Part shown: positions 1 to 10,721 of the stretch, piece after piece | Position numbering within the stretch: the first letter of the stretch is position 1 | Layout: each line of letters opens with the position of its first letter | Assembly (NCBI GenBank): GCA_010094045.1 | Contig: ML986579.1 | Coordinates: forward strand, 622,206-686,205 | DNA: 64,000 bases | Source: Lojkania enalia | Lineage: Eukaryota; Ascomycota; Dothideomycetes; Pleosporales | Direction of reading: 5' to 3' | Notes under the pieces: model-generated | Seen by the model: the letters and a program-made list of their open reading frames with translations, nothing else | Database searches by the model: none | Told to the model about the DNA's origin: nothing | Position numbers and translations under genes: made by a program

Positions 1-165
1 GCATTGACATTGGCCTTCTCTTGAAGCAGCCGCTCAACTACTACAAGATGCCCTCCTTCTGCTGCTGCCTGGAGTGCTGTTCTTCCTCCTTTATATCCTG
101 CTACTGCATTGACATCGGCCTTCTCTTGAAGCAGCCGCTCAACTATTACAAGATGTCCTAAGTAA
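1..165 (-). repeat. Near-identical tandem ankyrin repeat units (105-bp period)
   Basis: The stretch starting at 1 recurs at 106, giving a period of 105 bp or 35 codons. Over the first ~54 bp compared, only three positions differ, and all three are C/T transitions. Translated on the minus strand, each unit reads like an ankyrin repeat with GGRTALQAAAEGGHL and VVERLLQEKA. The array continues beyond the left edge, so copy number is unknown. Such high identity between units suggests recent duplication or gene conversion within the recognition domain (inference). Confidence 0.85.
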
Positions 166-3100
166 GATACTTTCACTAATTCATAACTAGTTTCGCTTTC
201 AGATGGTCTCACCGCGTGATCATCTACTCTTTTCGCACCCAGCATAATCTCCAGCTGCTCAAGGTTGGCCGATTCGCACGCAGAAACAAACAGTTTCTCC
301 CCTTCCTCCCGCCACAGGTAGTTCCAATAGCTAGATTCTTGTTCTGTAGCAACCCTTTTCCAAATACAGAAAATAACTGTATGGCCATTTCTTACGGCCC
401 AGGCGAACATATTCCAGAACGGTAAGGATGCATTATCTTCAATAGAGCTCCAGGGAATCCATTCTTTTCGTAGATGCGTACTACGTACGAAGTTTTCTAT
501 TATTTTAACCCGTTTTGTATCTTCTAGAGCAATGTAACGGCTGTGGTCGTACCAGTAGCTCCTGCAGTATTCGAGGGTTTGGAAGGTAGGATCTGTCTTT
601 TTCGATTGACGGGCGCTCAATTCAGTTCTCAACATGTTAACCGGGTCAACAGGCTGATCTCTCCTCCTGCCTCGGCGGCCTCTGACACCACTTAATGCCC
701 ATGGCCGAATGAAACTTGGGGCTATAGATCCTAGCAAGCTCACAGGGTAACCCATTGTATGCAGATGTTTTGTGTCAGATGTCCGCGTAAGTGCTTTATG
801 AAAATCCGTGAAAGAGAGATACGTCATGCAAATATCCGCGATATACTGCTCTGCCTTATTTTCTTCGATAGCAAAGCAAGCAACTTCTTGTCTACCAGAA
901 CAACCTAGTAGAAAAGACTCAACAGTGTGGTGAGCTAGCGACACGGTTCTGTTGGCCTTATCGTAATCGACGAGGTTTCCACACAGTCTAGCGAGCTTCG
1001 ATATATCAAGCTTGGAAGAGGGGCTTTGCCATGTCTTCTGGCTGGGGGAAATAGATATAGCTTCTTCTAGCTCACTGAGAGTCAACGGCCGATTACTATA
1101 AATAACCCACTGGAATGCCCTCCTTGCTCTTTCAATTCGGTCGTCAGCGCCTTTAACAAGTCTTTCCAGTAAAAAGCTATACAAGTCTGTTATCTTTCGT
1201 GGGAGAGCCTCAAGAATATCAGGAATTCTGTCTGGGCCTCCGTGCTCCTCGTAGTCATCGAGAATAGCCTTAAGCTGCAGGTCCACCCAGAGGAACCTTA
1301 ACTAAAATTAACCCAAACATATAATAAAGCCGGGAACTTTTTAGTTGCGACTTACATTCCTTCCGCATCAGCTATTAATTTCTGTTTAATTAGATCAAGA
1401 ATAAATGGTTCGCAATTAGATAGTTCATCCTGCGAGTACTTTTCAATTTGCGATTGGATAAACACTTCGATGTCATCTTTAAGATCCTCTGGCTGGATAT
1501 GCAGCGCCGAACTGCGGGTGAAAACCGTTGACATGTCCATTTCTGCGTGGGTGATGGCGAGAATTCGAGCACCGTTCATCTTTGCTACTTCTTTAAGGAA
1601 AGATTTGACATTCCTTCGTTCAACCTCATCCGCTTCGTCAAGTCCGTCAATGAGGAGAAAAGCTCTATTGAATTTCCTGTAGAAGTGCAAAAAGAGCTGT
1701 TCAAGCTCGCTGGTAGCGGGTTCTGACTGATCTATCTGACTCTCGAAGAGCGACTCTAAACGCCTCTGGGAATCTGGGAGAAGGGTCTCGAGCGTAATTG
1801 TTTGATGTAGAATGGACCTTAGAAAAGTGGATGCTTTCAATGAATTCTTCTCAGAGGAATCGAAAAAATAGTAGATAACTACTGTTTCGTTTTGAGCTGA
1901 AAATGTTGTCTTCAGATAATTAATAATATATCCCCTACAATATTGTTTAGAATATTATTATGTCCTCTTTAGGACTTAGGGTGCAGCATACAGAAGAATA
2001 GTTTTTCCACAACCGGCTTTAAGTCAACAAAGGTTAGCACTATATATAGCATGGCAAGGACTGAGTGTGATTAGGGGAGCACCGTACGAATTCCGTAACA
2101 CCAGAGGTGCTTTGAACTTCTCTGATTAATCCAGTCCTGGAATTCTGATCTTTCGAGAAGCCAACTGCAGGTTCCTTCACAGCGCAGTGCCTGTGCTCGG
2201 TAAAAGCTTCTTGTGTAGTCATAGCTTGGAACAAGTCGCAAAAGCCGGATCTTCTTGCGCTCTATAATAGCCATATAGTCAGCTTCGTTCTAAAACTAAT
2301 GTCTTTGCTTAACACGACCAAATTACCTTCGTCCTTCATGATCTTCTGGATCTGTCGAGCTTTGCTCTGCTGTAGCGCAAGCGTCTGCAGCGATCGAAAA
2401 TCCTTATTTTCTTGTATTTCAGACGCTTGTATTGTGCGTAAAATTCTGTTCTCTTCCACTTCTGCTGTTAACAAGCGGCGAAAGTCTTGTGCTTCCTGCT
2501 CAGATGCCAGTTGCAGCTCTTCAGTAACTTCATCTTTTGCTTCACTAATGCTCTCCTCTATCTCCCTGAATTCTAACTTAAACGACTTCCATAGGGATTT
2601 CGAATATCGTTTTGCGCCTATTAAAGCAAGAGGTTTTAGAACCTTAGAAGCAATTGTAGGCTGGGCTTACGATCTAACCTTTCTCCTGTATTAATCCAAG
2701 TGCCTTTCTACAGAACTTTACTACGATAGAATAAAACTCGGAAAGCGCTTGCTGTAATCTTTCCGATGTGGGGAAAAGCCTCTTATATTCAGAGAATCGA
2801 GGACAGTAGTTGCTGAGCTGTGCAACCAACCTTGACAGCTTGTCGAAGTACTCGGCGAAATTTGACGAAACCTAACAAACGAGGAAGCGTAAGCCAGAAT
2901 AGCTCAGTAGCAACATGGAGCACAAACCAGGAGAACGAGCTTGATACTTCCCCAGACCAGCGCTGCTATCTGGTTGGGCCCTACGCACGTGTCGATGATC
3001 ATACAATACTGCTGGACGGAGCTTAGGAGTCCTTGGAGTCGAGAAGCAAAGAGACGGCTCTTCCGACTTGCGTTTGCTTGTATAACTTGCTGTGTCAGCC

Positions 3101-3250
3101 GGACAACGTCATCTGCTGTAGGTGCATGGCTCGAGAATGAGCGGAGTTGAGCGGTTTGATCCGGTGAGAGAACTTGCTGAAATTCATCCAACGCCGCTGT
3201 TATCCCACTATAAGCCCTTTTTAGTGTGAGCTGAACCCCCTTAAAGAGTA
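1..3250 (-). CDS. NACHT-ankyrin NLR-type receptor (5' part; runs off left edge)
   Basis: Fungal STAND/NLR protein, probably cytosolic and linked to non-self recognition or incompatibility (family knowledge; partner unknown). Exons read on the minus strand: about 3250-2928, 2871-2679, 2617-2327, 2261-2088, 2016-1992, 1934-1356, and 1296 to the edge. Order of parts: a helical N-terminal domain of the DUF7708 type (ALVWGSIKLVLL, then NFAEYFDKL after the first intron); a coiled Glu/Gln-rich linker; the pre-NACHT motif GTCSWLLER; Walker A GIPGCGKT; Walker B FLLIDGLDEAD near 1640; the winged-helix region FLWVDLQLKAIL; then ankyrin repeats of about 35 residues at the edge. No stop interrupts the inferred exons. 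The start is unresolved: the first ATG candidate, near 3270, is one base out of frame across a run of five Gs at about 3236-3240. The gene is therefore either frame-broken at its very 5' end or has another small intron. The family call is strong; the exact 5' end is not. Confidence 0.85.
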
Positions 3251-4365
3251 TCGGGTAGTATGGGCTAACATGTCACTATGGATGCTACCCTCCACTTTCA
3301 GACTATTGAGGCGCCCAGAAGCACTAAACTCTGCCTGTAGTATGGCAGTAATGGATCTGCGTTGGATTATCCACTAAAAGCGAGGAGTCTGGTCAGGCTG
3401 TTAAGTGTAAGATGTTGGAGCTGATGGTAGTGCATTCATTGTCCAGGTTGACCAGGCTGAAGAGTTGAGTTGCTTTTTGCTTGGCCTAGCCATGGACTTA
3501 GCTTGCGTTATATGCTCGCTAAGCCATATTCTAGCTAAAGTAACTTTCAGTGTCAAGCACACCCTTTAGCATTATGCGAACTGGACGAACACCTCGCTTC
3601 GCGCTGGCAGTGAGGACGGCCGACCCGCACCGGCCATGACCTTTTGAGGCGGCAATTCCATACAGTAGATACTCTCAGGTAGTTGAGTTGGTTGACCAGA
3701 AGGATGTCTGAACTGCAAGGCTGCAAGGCTGAGGATGGACAGCTTGCCAAGACCTTGCTCCCCCACAAGCTAGGCTTCCTTCTTGGACATTAAATTACGA
3801 TTGGTTGTCGCTTCAGCATCAAGACCTTGCATGAACTTGCGCGCCACAGCAGACATACGGCTGATGATGACTTCCCACCATCGTGACAAGGCTCTAAGGC
3901 TTAGACAAGACCCTTAAATGAGTACCGTAAGTGGTAAAAGCTTGATAGTAGCGCTGTAGTGAGGGGACACTGTTACGCTATAAAAGGAGGCTCTGCGAAT
4001 TGCTGAAAAGCAAGTAGGTAAAACAGTTGATTGTTGAAGCTACCGGCCAAGCTATCTATATTCTACTAAACTAGCGTTACACGTGATCATGTAAACAACG
4101 TACTAATAGGCTGCTACTGCCGACCGTACTAGTAATATCCTGCTCCTGCCAATTGCCTCATTCAACACGAATCAAGCGCAGCGGCGGCGATGGGAATGTA
4201 ACATCTGGGTAGGAGGGGCCCCGAATGTTTAAGAGTAATCACAGTACACGGCTTATATAGAATTATAGTAAAGCTTGATGTATGCGCAGAGCTATAGTCG
4301 CGTGAAGTCAAAGCACCCCTCACATTTTCCAGTACGGTGGGTTTTCCGCGACCTAGGGACGGACG
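3251..4365. other. Gene-poor stretch, possible decayed mobile or NLR-derived DNA
   Basis: No credible gene was found. Short minus-strand ORFs at 3553-3768 have protein-like composition (QGLGKLSILSLAAL, LPESIYCMELPPQK) but lack a start, domain or continuation. The segment has many CTAG/TAGC words, and CAAGACCTTGC occurs twice (about 3750 and 3820). This fits degraded repetitive sequence, but no terminal repeats or transposase motif could be seen. Confidence 0.35.
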
Positions 4366-6298
4366 TTAATCAGCCTCCTCCTCGGTGGTCGCATCTGTTG
4401 CATAGTCGGCAGCTGTGCCCTTCTCCCACTGGTCTAGTCTCGCTCTTTGCTTGGCCACTAGTCCGAATCGCTCCTCGTACGCGACACGAATCAACCGCTT
4501 CGCACGGTACTTAAAACTCCCTGGATGGGATACTACGAACATCACTGCGTTGAAAAGCTTCATTCTGTCTTTCGTCTCGTCTTTGAACTGACCTTGCAGT
4601 ATCAGATACAAGAGCTGGAAAGCTGTATCGCGTGCCAAGCGCTTATTGCTAGGAGTTGGTCGTCTTTCTTCAGCGTCGTAGTCCGTTTTATCCACTTTGA
4701 GATTGGCAATTACCTCATCGATAGACAGACCGCTTAGAACATCAACTTCGAGGAATTTATATGTTTCGAAGAGAGTACGGTATTGAGAGAGGTCGGTAGG
4801 TAGAGATCGGAAACATTGTCGGTAGCCCAATTCAACTCCTTTGAGGGCCACATCGAAAAGATTGATTGGCTCATGGATAAACTCAGTTGCTTCCGGATGA
4901 GTAACTCTTTGAAGTCGAACAAAGGATGCTAAGTACGGCATCTTGGATACATGAACGCTGTAGTCCACGCCTCCAATTCTGATCGTAGCTTTGAGATCCT
5001 CTCCCGTGGTTCTCATCTGCAAAGTCTCCACGTCAGCGCCATGGTCGCGATTGTTTTAGAATGTCGCTTACCACAGACATGCGCTCTCGCCTTGTTTGAA
5101 CAGCCTTGGGTCCTTGTATACCGTTATTTGGAGCGTTAGTCTCCGCTTCAGGATTATATGCGTCATCCCATTTCGAATATAAGTCTTTTGGTAGCATCTC
5201 TTTCCTTTCAACTTTGCGGATCACTAACTTATCTCCCTCTACATTATACTTAAGGACAGCACTACCCCCGCACTCCTTCGCGAGATTGATTATTTTTCGA
5301 ATCAGTGCTGCTAGTTTCTTTAGGTCATTCTGTTTGCGTTCTTCCCAACTCTTAATTACAGCAGCGACATCCTCAACTACCGGACTTTGAAAAATGCCGT
5401 TTTGGTGGTATGCTCGCACAAGCTTAGAAGTTTGAGATACCCAGAGCTGTGGTGCAACCTCTTGAATCCCAAGGGACTTATGCAAGACTCGTGTTTTGAT
5501 TTCAAGGGTTGATTCCAGCGACACTAGCTGGCCTTCCTCTTTGATTGTCAATTTGGATCCAGTAGGAATGATACCAGGAGAACTATTGGCTGGAGATAGA
5601 GATAATGCTCCCAACATGCTAGAAAGGCTGTCCCCCATGTAGTTCTCTGCTTTGGAAGAAGACGTTTTCGTATCAGGGTTAACGTATCCGTCCGTTTCGT
5701 GGCGGACAATGAAATTCAGGTCATTGAAGCAGTACGAGATGATTCTGTGATGTCCAGTGCTGCCGTTGATTTGGGTAACAGTGTACGCTTTCTCGAATTC
5801 ATGGCCAAAGCCTCTGAATTCATGTGGTCCGATATACTCCAGGGTCTTGGTTTCGTCACGGCAAAATATCGCGGTATTCTTCGTTACCTCGATATTTATG
5901 GTGAATGCTTCGAGCCCATTTCTAGAAGAGCTTGGGTCAATGAACGAGAGGAGCTTGCGGATATTGTTCCGGTCGGTCACAACATCAGTCGAACGGATAT
6001 CGAATGAAGGATTTGCGACGTATAACGCACGAAAAAGCGGTTCAAGAGGGCTTTCTGGATGGCGAGCTGCATTCTGGGCGATGTAGATGAGGCCAGAGTC
6101 CTTTCTCAGCCGTCGAGAAATTCCTGGAGGTGACCAAAGAGCAGGGCTGCCAGGGACAGCGATCGTAGGTGTACCATTAGGTGCCTCGATCCAGTTGTAT
6201 GAGGACAGCAGCTTGACGTCGGTGATTGAGGCCAACGCAGGAGTTTCGAGTTCTTGGAGATTTAGGCGAGAGATCTCGGATACGATAATAGATGCCAT
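4366..6298 (-). CDS. Conserved fungal protein often labelled geranylgeranyl pyrophosphate synthetase (function unknown)
   Basis: Two exons, 6298-5072 and 5016-4366, are joined by a 55-bp intron (donor GTAAGC, branch TTCTAAAAC, acceptor TTTGCAG). They encode about 625 residues starting at the ATG at 6298. The N-terminal half carries blocks I recognise from a widespread Pezizomycotina family: PGSPALWSPP, LIYIAQNAARHP, DRNNIRKLLSF, HEFRGFGHEFEKAY, FIVRHETDGYV. Members are often annotated as geranylgeranyl pyrophosphate synthetase. I see neither of the DDxxD motifs that enzyme needs, so that name is probably inherited error. No membrane segment or signal peptide is present. The C-terminal exon is acidic at its end (TTEEEAD). 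It stands alone on the minus strand between the NLR and Fun30. Gene existence is well supported; the function is unknown. Confidence 0.85.
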
Positions 6299-6994
6299 GA
6301 CTGAAGTTGTTATAAATAAGGTAATCTAGAGATGGTGCTGAGCAATGGAATGATATGAAAGAAGCAAGAGTACTATCGTCGTAGTGGGCTGATTTTTGGT
6401 ATTCGATTCTCTTCTCAGCTGAGCGACCCAATTGACGTTACACAGCATACTCCTACACCGCCCAACAAGGCTTAAAGGTGATTCAACAAATCCCGTTATC
6501 CTAGCAAGAGCAAACAGTCCCATTGCTATGAAAATCTTCGTCTACCTTTACATCATCTCTGGTGATGGCAACCGAAAAGAAATCAATACTCAGGTAACTC
6601 AGAATGTGTATTTCAAACCACACGGCGAATGCCTTGCTCTCTCTTTCTCACAAACATATGCATACACACACATCCGCCAAACCATAGCCAGCCACCCCCT
6701 CTCCCGGGACAAGACTCATCGTCGCAATCGAGGTAGAACACACGACGCGAAGTCGATGCCAACAGTATGCTAGTAAAGATCCGATCAATGCTCACTAGAG
6801 TTTTTTTTAAAAAAAAAAAAAAAAAAAAAATTTTTTTCTAACAACCACGTCCGAGAAACCGGTGTTCGACGCTCATACACACTCCAGAATCCGCCTAGCT
6901 ATCCGCCTGCTAAGGCAAAAAAAAAGTGGGATACCTCCAAGAGCCATACGAACCGCAACTCAGCGGGAAAGTAAGTCTCAACACGCCTAAGCTC
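6299..6994. other. Intergenic region with T8-A22-T7 tract
   Basis: It lies between the start of the 6298 gene and the 3' end of Fun30, so it should hold the former's promoter and the latter's terminator. The clear structure is a homopolymer palindrome at 6801-6837: eight Ts, twenty-two As and seven Ts. A 113-codon ORF at 6432-6773 has no homology-like features and is not called. Confidence 0.6.
6801..6837. repeat. Poly-T/poly-A/poly-T tract
   Basis: Eight Ts are followed directly by twenty-two As and then seven Ts. The arms are self-complementary and can fold back or stiffen the DNA. The tract sits about 160 bp downstream of the Fun30 stop on that gene's strand, so it may fall in or just past the 3' UTR. 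Confidence 0.9.
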
Positions 6995-9900
6995 TCAAGC
7001 AGCGGACATGTCCAGTCCAGCCTTCTTCAAGCCATTCAGAAACTGATATTTCGCATCTACGTTTCCTCCCTTCTTGAGCTGTTCCATCAACATGTCCTCA
7101 ACAGCCTCGAGGCCGAGCTCCTCGGCTGCGCTCAACTTGTCGTTTTTTGTCTTAGTACTCGCAGCGCCTTCTTCTCCTGCAACCATCTTGTCGAGCTCCA
7201 ACTTTGAAATTCCGAGAGCGTGGATCTGTTCCTCGACAGTACCTTTTGTCACTAGCCTGACGACTTCGACCTCTCGCGTTTGGCCGACCCGATGGGCGCG
7301 ATTCTCAGCTTGGATATCGTCCTGTGGATTGAAGGAAGAGTCAAAGATAATGACTTTGTTCGCACAGGCGAGATTGATGCCCGCGCCACCGGATTTGGTG
7401 CTCAACATGAAGACGGGAATGGACTTGTCTTCCGCAAACTGATCAAGCATGTCTTGTCGCTCCGCAATAGGTGTCGTTCCGTCAAGCCGAAAGTAGGAGA
7501 TGTCCAACGAATCGAGGACCCACTGAAGGATATCCATAACCGACGTGAACTGAGAGAAGATCAGAGTGCGGTCTCCGTTTTCCTTGAAGGTCTTGAGCAA
7601 TTCAGTCAACTTCTTGACCTTCCCGGAATCCATCCATTCGTTATCAGATAGCTCAAACCTCTTCAGGGCCATAGGGTATTTCAAAGCCAGCTGATGGCAT
7701 TGGTAGTCTTGATACAACTCGAGCTCTTCGTAAATAATAGATGGATCGCTGTTGTTGAAGGTTGGCTCTTTTAGACAGGCCTTCGACATCTTGCGGATCT
7801 TATTGTCATCGTAACGATCGCGGAAGAGGAGCGGATGAATAGCAGCCTGTCGAAGCTTCATCATGACATTAGCATGGTCATTGGACTGCTTCCCTTCAGC
7901 ACGATCAAGAAGGACCTGACGTTGGCGCTCTAGCTGCGTGGAGTAAAGCCTAGACTGCGTCTCAGTAAGTTCGCAGTATTCGACTCGGCATGTCTTCTTT
8001 GGTAGGTGCTGGAGCACTTGGGCTTTCTTCCGACGAAGGATGAAAGGTGTCATCATAGAGCGAGCTCGTTGGATGCGTTGAGTAGACAATAGCGCACCAT
8101 GAGTATCAGCCTCGGTGACCTTCGCCTTATGCTTGAATACCGCCTGCAAATCGTCCTCCACGTCTCCGAACATATCCGGCATAATAAAGTTCAGGATGGA
8201 GACTAGTTCGCGCAAACTATTCTGTAAGGGAGTGCCGGTCAACAGAAGGCGACACCTGGCTGGAATACGCATCAACATTTTATAACGTTGGGTATTGGAC
8301 GAGCGCAGAACATGACCCTCGTCGTAGATACAAGTTTCCGGCCTGCATTTACGCAGAAAGACATTGTCATCTTTTTTGTAGGCCAGATCATATGTTGTAA
8401 CGATTACATCGATGGCAGACTTTTGTTTGAGAATCCGGTCTTGCTGTATTAGGCGTGAGTCCTGCGAACCATAGTAAGGCTCAACTACCAGTCCATTGGA
8501 GAAGCGCTGGAACTCTCGCAGCCAATTCTCGAGCGTTGATCCGGGAACAACAATCAGGTGGGGCCCATTCTCGTTTTGCTCTTTGAGCTGGGATAGGAAT
8601 GCAATTACCTGGCAAGTCTTGCCGAGGCCCATATCATCTGCAAGGATGCCGGAAATGCCATGCTTATATAGCAGACATAGCCAGTTCAAACCAACAACCT
8701 GGTAATCTTTCAATTCGAGATCCAGACTCATGTTGGAGGGCTTTCTCAGAAGCCTAGACTTTCCTAACGATGTCCGACTCGAGGTAGCTAGTCCCCTCCG
8801 GATTGTGTCCATATCCATATCGCTGTCATGGCTGCTTCGTGGAGTGCCAATGCCAGAATCGTGAAGGGAGCTTGTGTCATTCGTATCACTGAAGCTAGTG
8901 ATAGCCACTTCACCGTCGGTTGCCGCACCGAACACATTAACACCCCACTTAGCCATTGCGGTTGCAATTGGCTTCCCACGATCTTTGCACCTCTTGACCA
9001 ACTCATCAACAGCTTGGTAGCCTCGCCACATGGTAGTGGCAGATTCGACCAATCGCTCACCAAAGGTTACTTTTGGCTTGCGTGCCTTTTTCTTCTTGTC
9101 GGTCGATCGTCCATCAACATGGATGTTCTCTACCTGGGCGAGGGATGTGAATGGACGATGCTCTAGAAGAGTTCGGACATCGCTCTCCTTCTGACTAGAA
9201 AGGTCTACCATAGCCTCAATTGTGCAGGTGTTGAAGAAGTTCAGAAGGTTGCCATTGTCATCTGAGCCATCTTCAGAAGCGGACCCTCCAACCTCTGAAT
9301 CCGAGCTTATCACAATTCCTTCATCGTCGTCAGACTCCCTCTTCGTAGAGTTTTTGTATTCTGGAGTGTGCTCTTGTGTGTCTGGTGAAGGATCTCGACG
9401 ACCGCGCATGAGACGGCCCTTCTTCTTTGGTCGTAGCGGGCTTGTGGTGAGATCGACGACGGACGTAGTAGGCACATGAGAGAGGGTGGAGAACTTGTCG
9501 TGAATGCTCTTGCGAGGCGCATTGAGATTGACTTGAGCAGTTTTCCTAGGTTCGTGTGCGGCTTGATTCGAGGTCGATGGAAGTGCAACATGCGGGTGAG
9601 CTAGGTATAGCTCGTCGTCCGAGGAATCACGAGTCACAAATTCCAAAGCATCGCTATAATTTCCTTTCTTAGCAACAAGAGTATCGAAGAGGAATTGTAC
9701 CGATTTCGTAGGCGCTAGGTAAGATAGGCGCTTAACTTTATGAAGCAGGTCGGGGTTATCAATGTCTTCGAAAGACATGTCTGCGACGGGCATTGCGCGT
9801 GCGGGTCCTGTTTGGCGTGGTGCTGGCCTCGACCTCTTTTGAGGCGGAGTGCCTTCTGGGAGCTGAGCGGCGGGGCGTTTACGATTGGGATCATAGTAGT

Positions 9901-10429
9901 AGCTAGACATATCGAGAAATCGCTTCTGTGGCGTCTCCTCGACACGAAAAGCCCGGCCCCTATTTTCAAAGCGAGACGGTTTGATGTTGGACCGTGACGT
10001 GTCCTCCTCTTCTGAGTCGACTTCCACTAGTGGGTCGTCGGAGGTCAGGTCAATTGGAATGGGACGAGCAATAGGTTGTGGGAGAAGAGTGTAGGTGCCC
10101 GGTGGGGCCATGGGGTTGTATGGGCGCTGTGACTGCGACATGGTGGGCGATGAATAACGGCCAGACGGTGGTGAGGAGCGCGCAACCTGTATCTGGGACC
10201 GTGGGGTGCCCAACAGCTGCGTGGGTTGGGTAAGCCCGGAAGGAAGCGCAAAGTACGCGGAACGGGTACCGTTGGTGGGGAGTGTGGGTTGAGTGACGCG
10301 ATGCACAGGCAATGTGGGCTGAGTATTGTAGTCGTCGGCGAGTTGTTCGTCGCTATCGGCAGAGGGCGCGCGGTGAGATTCCTGCGGGTGCGGAGGCGAC
10401 GACGATACAATAGGGTCTTTTCTATACAT
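6995..10429 (-). CDS. fun30: Fun30/Fft3-type SNF2 chromatin-remodelling ATPase
   Basis: Single exon of 1144 residues from the ATG at 10429. A low-complexity Ser/Pro/Thr N-terminus with repeated TQPTLP-like words is followed by a CUE-like helical segment near residues 218-268 (MSFEDIDNPDLLHKVKRLSYLAP). A full SNF2 ATPase follows: Walker A DDMGLGKT near 599, DEGH box near 702, LLTGTPLQN soon after, and helicase-C motifs including TLIFSQF and HRVGQT near 1043. The DEGH box and CUE-like segment point to the Fun30/Etl1/SMARCAD1 branch. Family members act in heterochromatin maintenance and DNA end resection in the nucleus. It is divergently transcribed from VMA21, with which it shares about 290 bp. 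Confidence 0.95.
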   Translation of the reverse strand: MYRKDPIVSSSPPHPQESHRAPSADSDEQLADDYNTQPTLPVHRVTQPTLPTNGTRSAYFALPSGLTQPTQLLGTPRSQIQVARSSPPSGRYSSPTMSQSQRPYNPMAPPGTYTLLPQPIARPIPIDLTSDDPLVEVDSEEEDTSRSNIKPSRFENRGRAFRVEETPQKRFLDMSSYYYDPNRKRPAAQLPEGTPPQKRSRPAPRQTGPARAMPVADMSFEDIDNPDLLHKVKRLSYLAPTKSVQFLFDTLVAKKGNYSDALEFVTRDSSDDELYLAHPHVALPSTSNQAAHEPRKTAQVNLNAPRKSIHDKFSTLSHVPTTSVVDLTTSPLRPKKKGRLMRGRRDPSPDTQEHTPEYKNSTKRESDDDEGIVISSDSEVGGSASEDGSDDNGNLLNFFNTCTIEAMVDLSSQKESDVRTLLEHRPFTSLAQVENIHVDGRSTDKKKKARKPKVTFGERLVESATTMWRGYQAVDELVKRCKDRGKPIATAMAKWGVNVFGAATDGEVAITSFSDTNDTSSLHDSGIGTPRSSHDSDMDMDTIRRGLATSSRTSLGKSRLLRKPSNMSLDLELKDYQVVGLNWLCLLYKHGISGILADDMGLGKTCQVIAFLSQLKEQNENGPHLIVVPGSTLENWLREFQRFSNGLVVEPYYGSQDSRLIQQDRILKQKSAIDVIVTTYDLAYKKDDNVFLRKCRPETCIYDEGHVLRSSNTQRYKMLMRIPARCRLLLTGTPLQNSLRELVSILNFIMPDMFGDVEDDLQAVFKHKAKVTEADTHGALLSTQRIQRARSMMTPFILRRKKAQVLQHLPKKTCRVEYCELTETQSRLYSTQLERQRQVLLDRAEGKQSNDHANVMMKLRQAAIHPLLFRDRYDDNKIRKMSKACLKEPTFNNSDPSIIYEELELYQDYQCHQLALKYPMALKRFELSDNEWMDSGKVKKLTELLKTFKENGDRTLIFSQFTSVMDILQWVLDSLDISYFRLDGTTPIAERQDMLDQFAEDKSIPVFMLSTKSGGAGINLACANKVIIFDSSFNPQDDIQAENRAHRVGQTREVEVVRLVTKGTVEEQIHALGISKLELDKMVAGEEGAASTKTKNDKLSAAEELGLEAVEDMLMEQLKKGGNVDAKYQFLNGLKKAGLDMSAA

Positions 10430-10721
10430 TGTGAGGTGTTTGGCTGGCGACCAGAGCGCGGCCCGGGGGGGTTAATAAAGGGACAATAGCAGTCCTGTTC
10501 TCAAAGGAACAAGCTAAGCGGGTTGAATAAAGGAGACAATAGAAAGGGCATGGAGGGTGCGAGTACAAAGGTAAGGGCGCACGGGAGATTTTCTAGCGAC
10601 GTCAACCGGAACACGCGAAATCAGGTGAAGGCACGGGCCATCGTGTAGAGTGCTACCCCAACGCCCTACGAAACCACCACCACCTTGGACAACCCCTGCA
10701 CCAACGCAACTCCGGAAAGCA
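10430..10721. promoter_or_regulatory. Shared divergent promoter, fun30 / VMA21
   Basis: This 292-bp gap separates two divergent start codons (fun30 ATG at 10429 minus, VMA21 ATG at 10722 plus). It must contain both promoters. It is GC-rich near the fun30 side and no clear TATA box is visible, consistent with housekeeping expression. Confidence 0.6.

Noticed and set aside
1390..1572. Overlapping minus-strand ORF in the NLR
   Set aside because: Shifted frame within the NACHT exon, which is already explained.
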